Assembly: GCA_900553935.1 (NCBI GenBank)
Contig: USFK01000103.1
Coordinates: forward strand, 1-5,944
Length of the DNA stretch: 5,944 bases
Direction: 5' to 3'
Source of the DNA: an uncultured Collinsella sp.
Lineage (GTDB): Bacteria > Actinomycetota > Coriobacteriia > Coriobacteriales > Coriobacteriaceae
The notes under the pieces were generated by a model. That model did no database searches, was not told the origin of the DNA, and worked only from the letters and a program-made list of their open reading frames with translations. Position numbers and translations under genes: made by a program. Of the stretch, positions 5,357-5,944 are shown one piece after another. The first letter of the stretch is position 1. The number at the start of each line of letters is the position of its first letter.

Positions 5357-5944
5357 ATGGCGCAGATGAGAATCAAGGACATTGCCGCCGAGGCGGGCGT
5401 GAGCCCGGCCACGGTCTCGCGCTACCTCAATAACCGCCCCGGGCAGATGACCGAGGAAACCCGCGCCCGCATCGCGGCGGTTATCGAGCGCACCGGCTAT
5501 CGCCCGCGTGCCGCCGCGCGTAATTTGCGCAGCTCGCGCACCAATCTCATCGGCGTGATCATGGCCGACATTAGCAACCCGTTCTCCAGCGCCATGCTTG
5601 AGGACCTTTCCGCCAGCGCCGCTGCGCGCGGCTGCTCGCTCATGACGGCCGTTAGCGGCAATGATCCTGCTAAGGAGGCCGAATCGCTCACCAGGCTTAT
5701 CGATGCCGGCGTGGACGGCCTCGTCGTTAACACCTGCGGCGGCAACGACGAGGCGATCGCCGCGGCCGCGGGACGCCTGCCTGTCGTTCTGCTCGACCGC
5801 GATGTTGCCGCCGGCGGCATCGATCTGGTGACCTCCAACAACCGTGAGCTGGTTGCCGGCCTGGTAGACGCCTTGGCCGCTGCTGGCAGCGAGCGCCTGT
5901 GCCTGCTCACCGAGGCAAGCGATGACAGCCCCGTGCGTCGCGAG
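5357..5944 (+). CDS. LacI-family transcriptional regulator, 3' partial
   Basis: The reading frame opens at ATG 5357 and runs off the right edge after 196 codons; complete family members have about 330-340 residues. The N-terminal LacI helix-turn-helix is clear: MRIKDIAAEAGVSPATVSRYLNN (residues 4-26), then a hinge region ending GYRPRAAARNLRSSRTNLIGV (about 49-69). The periplasmic-binding-protein-like sugar-sensing domain follows, with IMADISNPFSSAMLEDL (70-86), LIDAGVDGLVVNTCGG and PVVLLDRDV in family positions. Such proteins usually repress nearby carbohydrate uptake or catabolic genes; its targets probably lie to the right, outside the window. ATG 5357 is chosen over ATG 5366 because a GGGG stretch (5347-5350) stands six bases before it, though this site is weak. 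No clear terminator separates it from the GntR gene 120 bases upstream. Confidence 0.93.
   Translation, partial: MAQMRIKDIAAEAGVSPATVSRYLNNRPGQMTEETRARIAAVIERTGYRPRAAARNLRSSRTNLIGVIMADISNPFSSAMLEDLSASAAARGCSLMTAVSGNDPAKEAESLTRLIDAGVDGLVVNTCGGNDEAIAAAAGRLPVVLLDRDVAAGGIDLVTSNNRELVAGLVDALAAAGSERLCLLTEASDDSPVRRE

Noticed and set aside
5497..5910. A 137-codon minus-strand frame near the right edge
   Set aside because: It is antisense to a clear LacI-family gene and Ala/Ser/Arg-rich, as expected for a shadow frame.
1..5944. tRNA, rRNA, CRISPR arrays, insertion sequences, phage or toxin-antitoxin genes
   Set aside because: I looked for clustered direct repeats, transposase-like or integrase-like proteins and tRNA-like folds on both strands and saw none.

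Overview
The window is GC-rich with strongly C/G-ending codons. Its gene content suits a gut Coriobacteriia actinobacterium of the Collinsella type: a FeoB with a Cys-rich accessory protein, and a large flavin/Fe-S 'old yellow enzyme' (OYE) reductase next to a GntR/FCD regulator. The taxon is inferred from style and gene content, not from a marker gene. All supported genes are on the + strand.

Region 1 (1-2283) is iron uptake. A FeoB ferrous-iron transporter lacks its N-terminal G domain because the reading frame runs off the left edge. It is closed by a strong intrinsic terminator (1937-1969). After about 110 bases of intergenic DNA with a small hairpin (2016-2036) comes a 66-residue FeoB-associated Cys-rich membrane protein with its own strong ribosome binding site.

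Region 2 (2284-4335) is a 649-residue FMN/4Fe-4S/FAD reductase of the 2,4-dienoyl-CoA reductase / enoate reductase / daidzein reductase superfamily. The roughly 80 bases just before its ribosome binding site form a nested, almost fully paired stem-loop (2292-2372). This is the most striking unexplained structure in the window.

Region 3 (4336-5236) has two tandem hairpins (4389-4454), a candidate promoter, and a GntR-family regulator with an FCD ligand-binding domain. This regulator is the natural candidate to control the reductase in response to a small carboxylate or related molecule.

Region 4 (5237-5944) is a short promoter region with an inverted repeat around a TATAAA box, followed by the 5' part of a LacI-family regulator that runs off the right edge.

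The genes look like three or four independently controlled units rather than one operon. I see no phage, transposon, CRISPR or defence system. The best leads for something undescribed are the structured leader of the reductase and the altered active-site motif of that enzyme.
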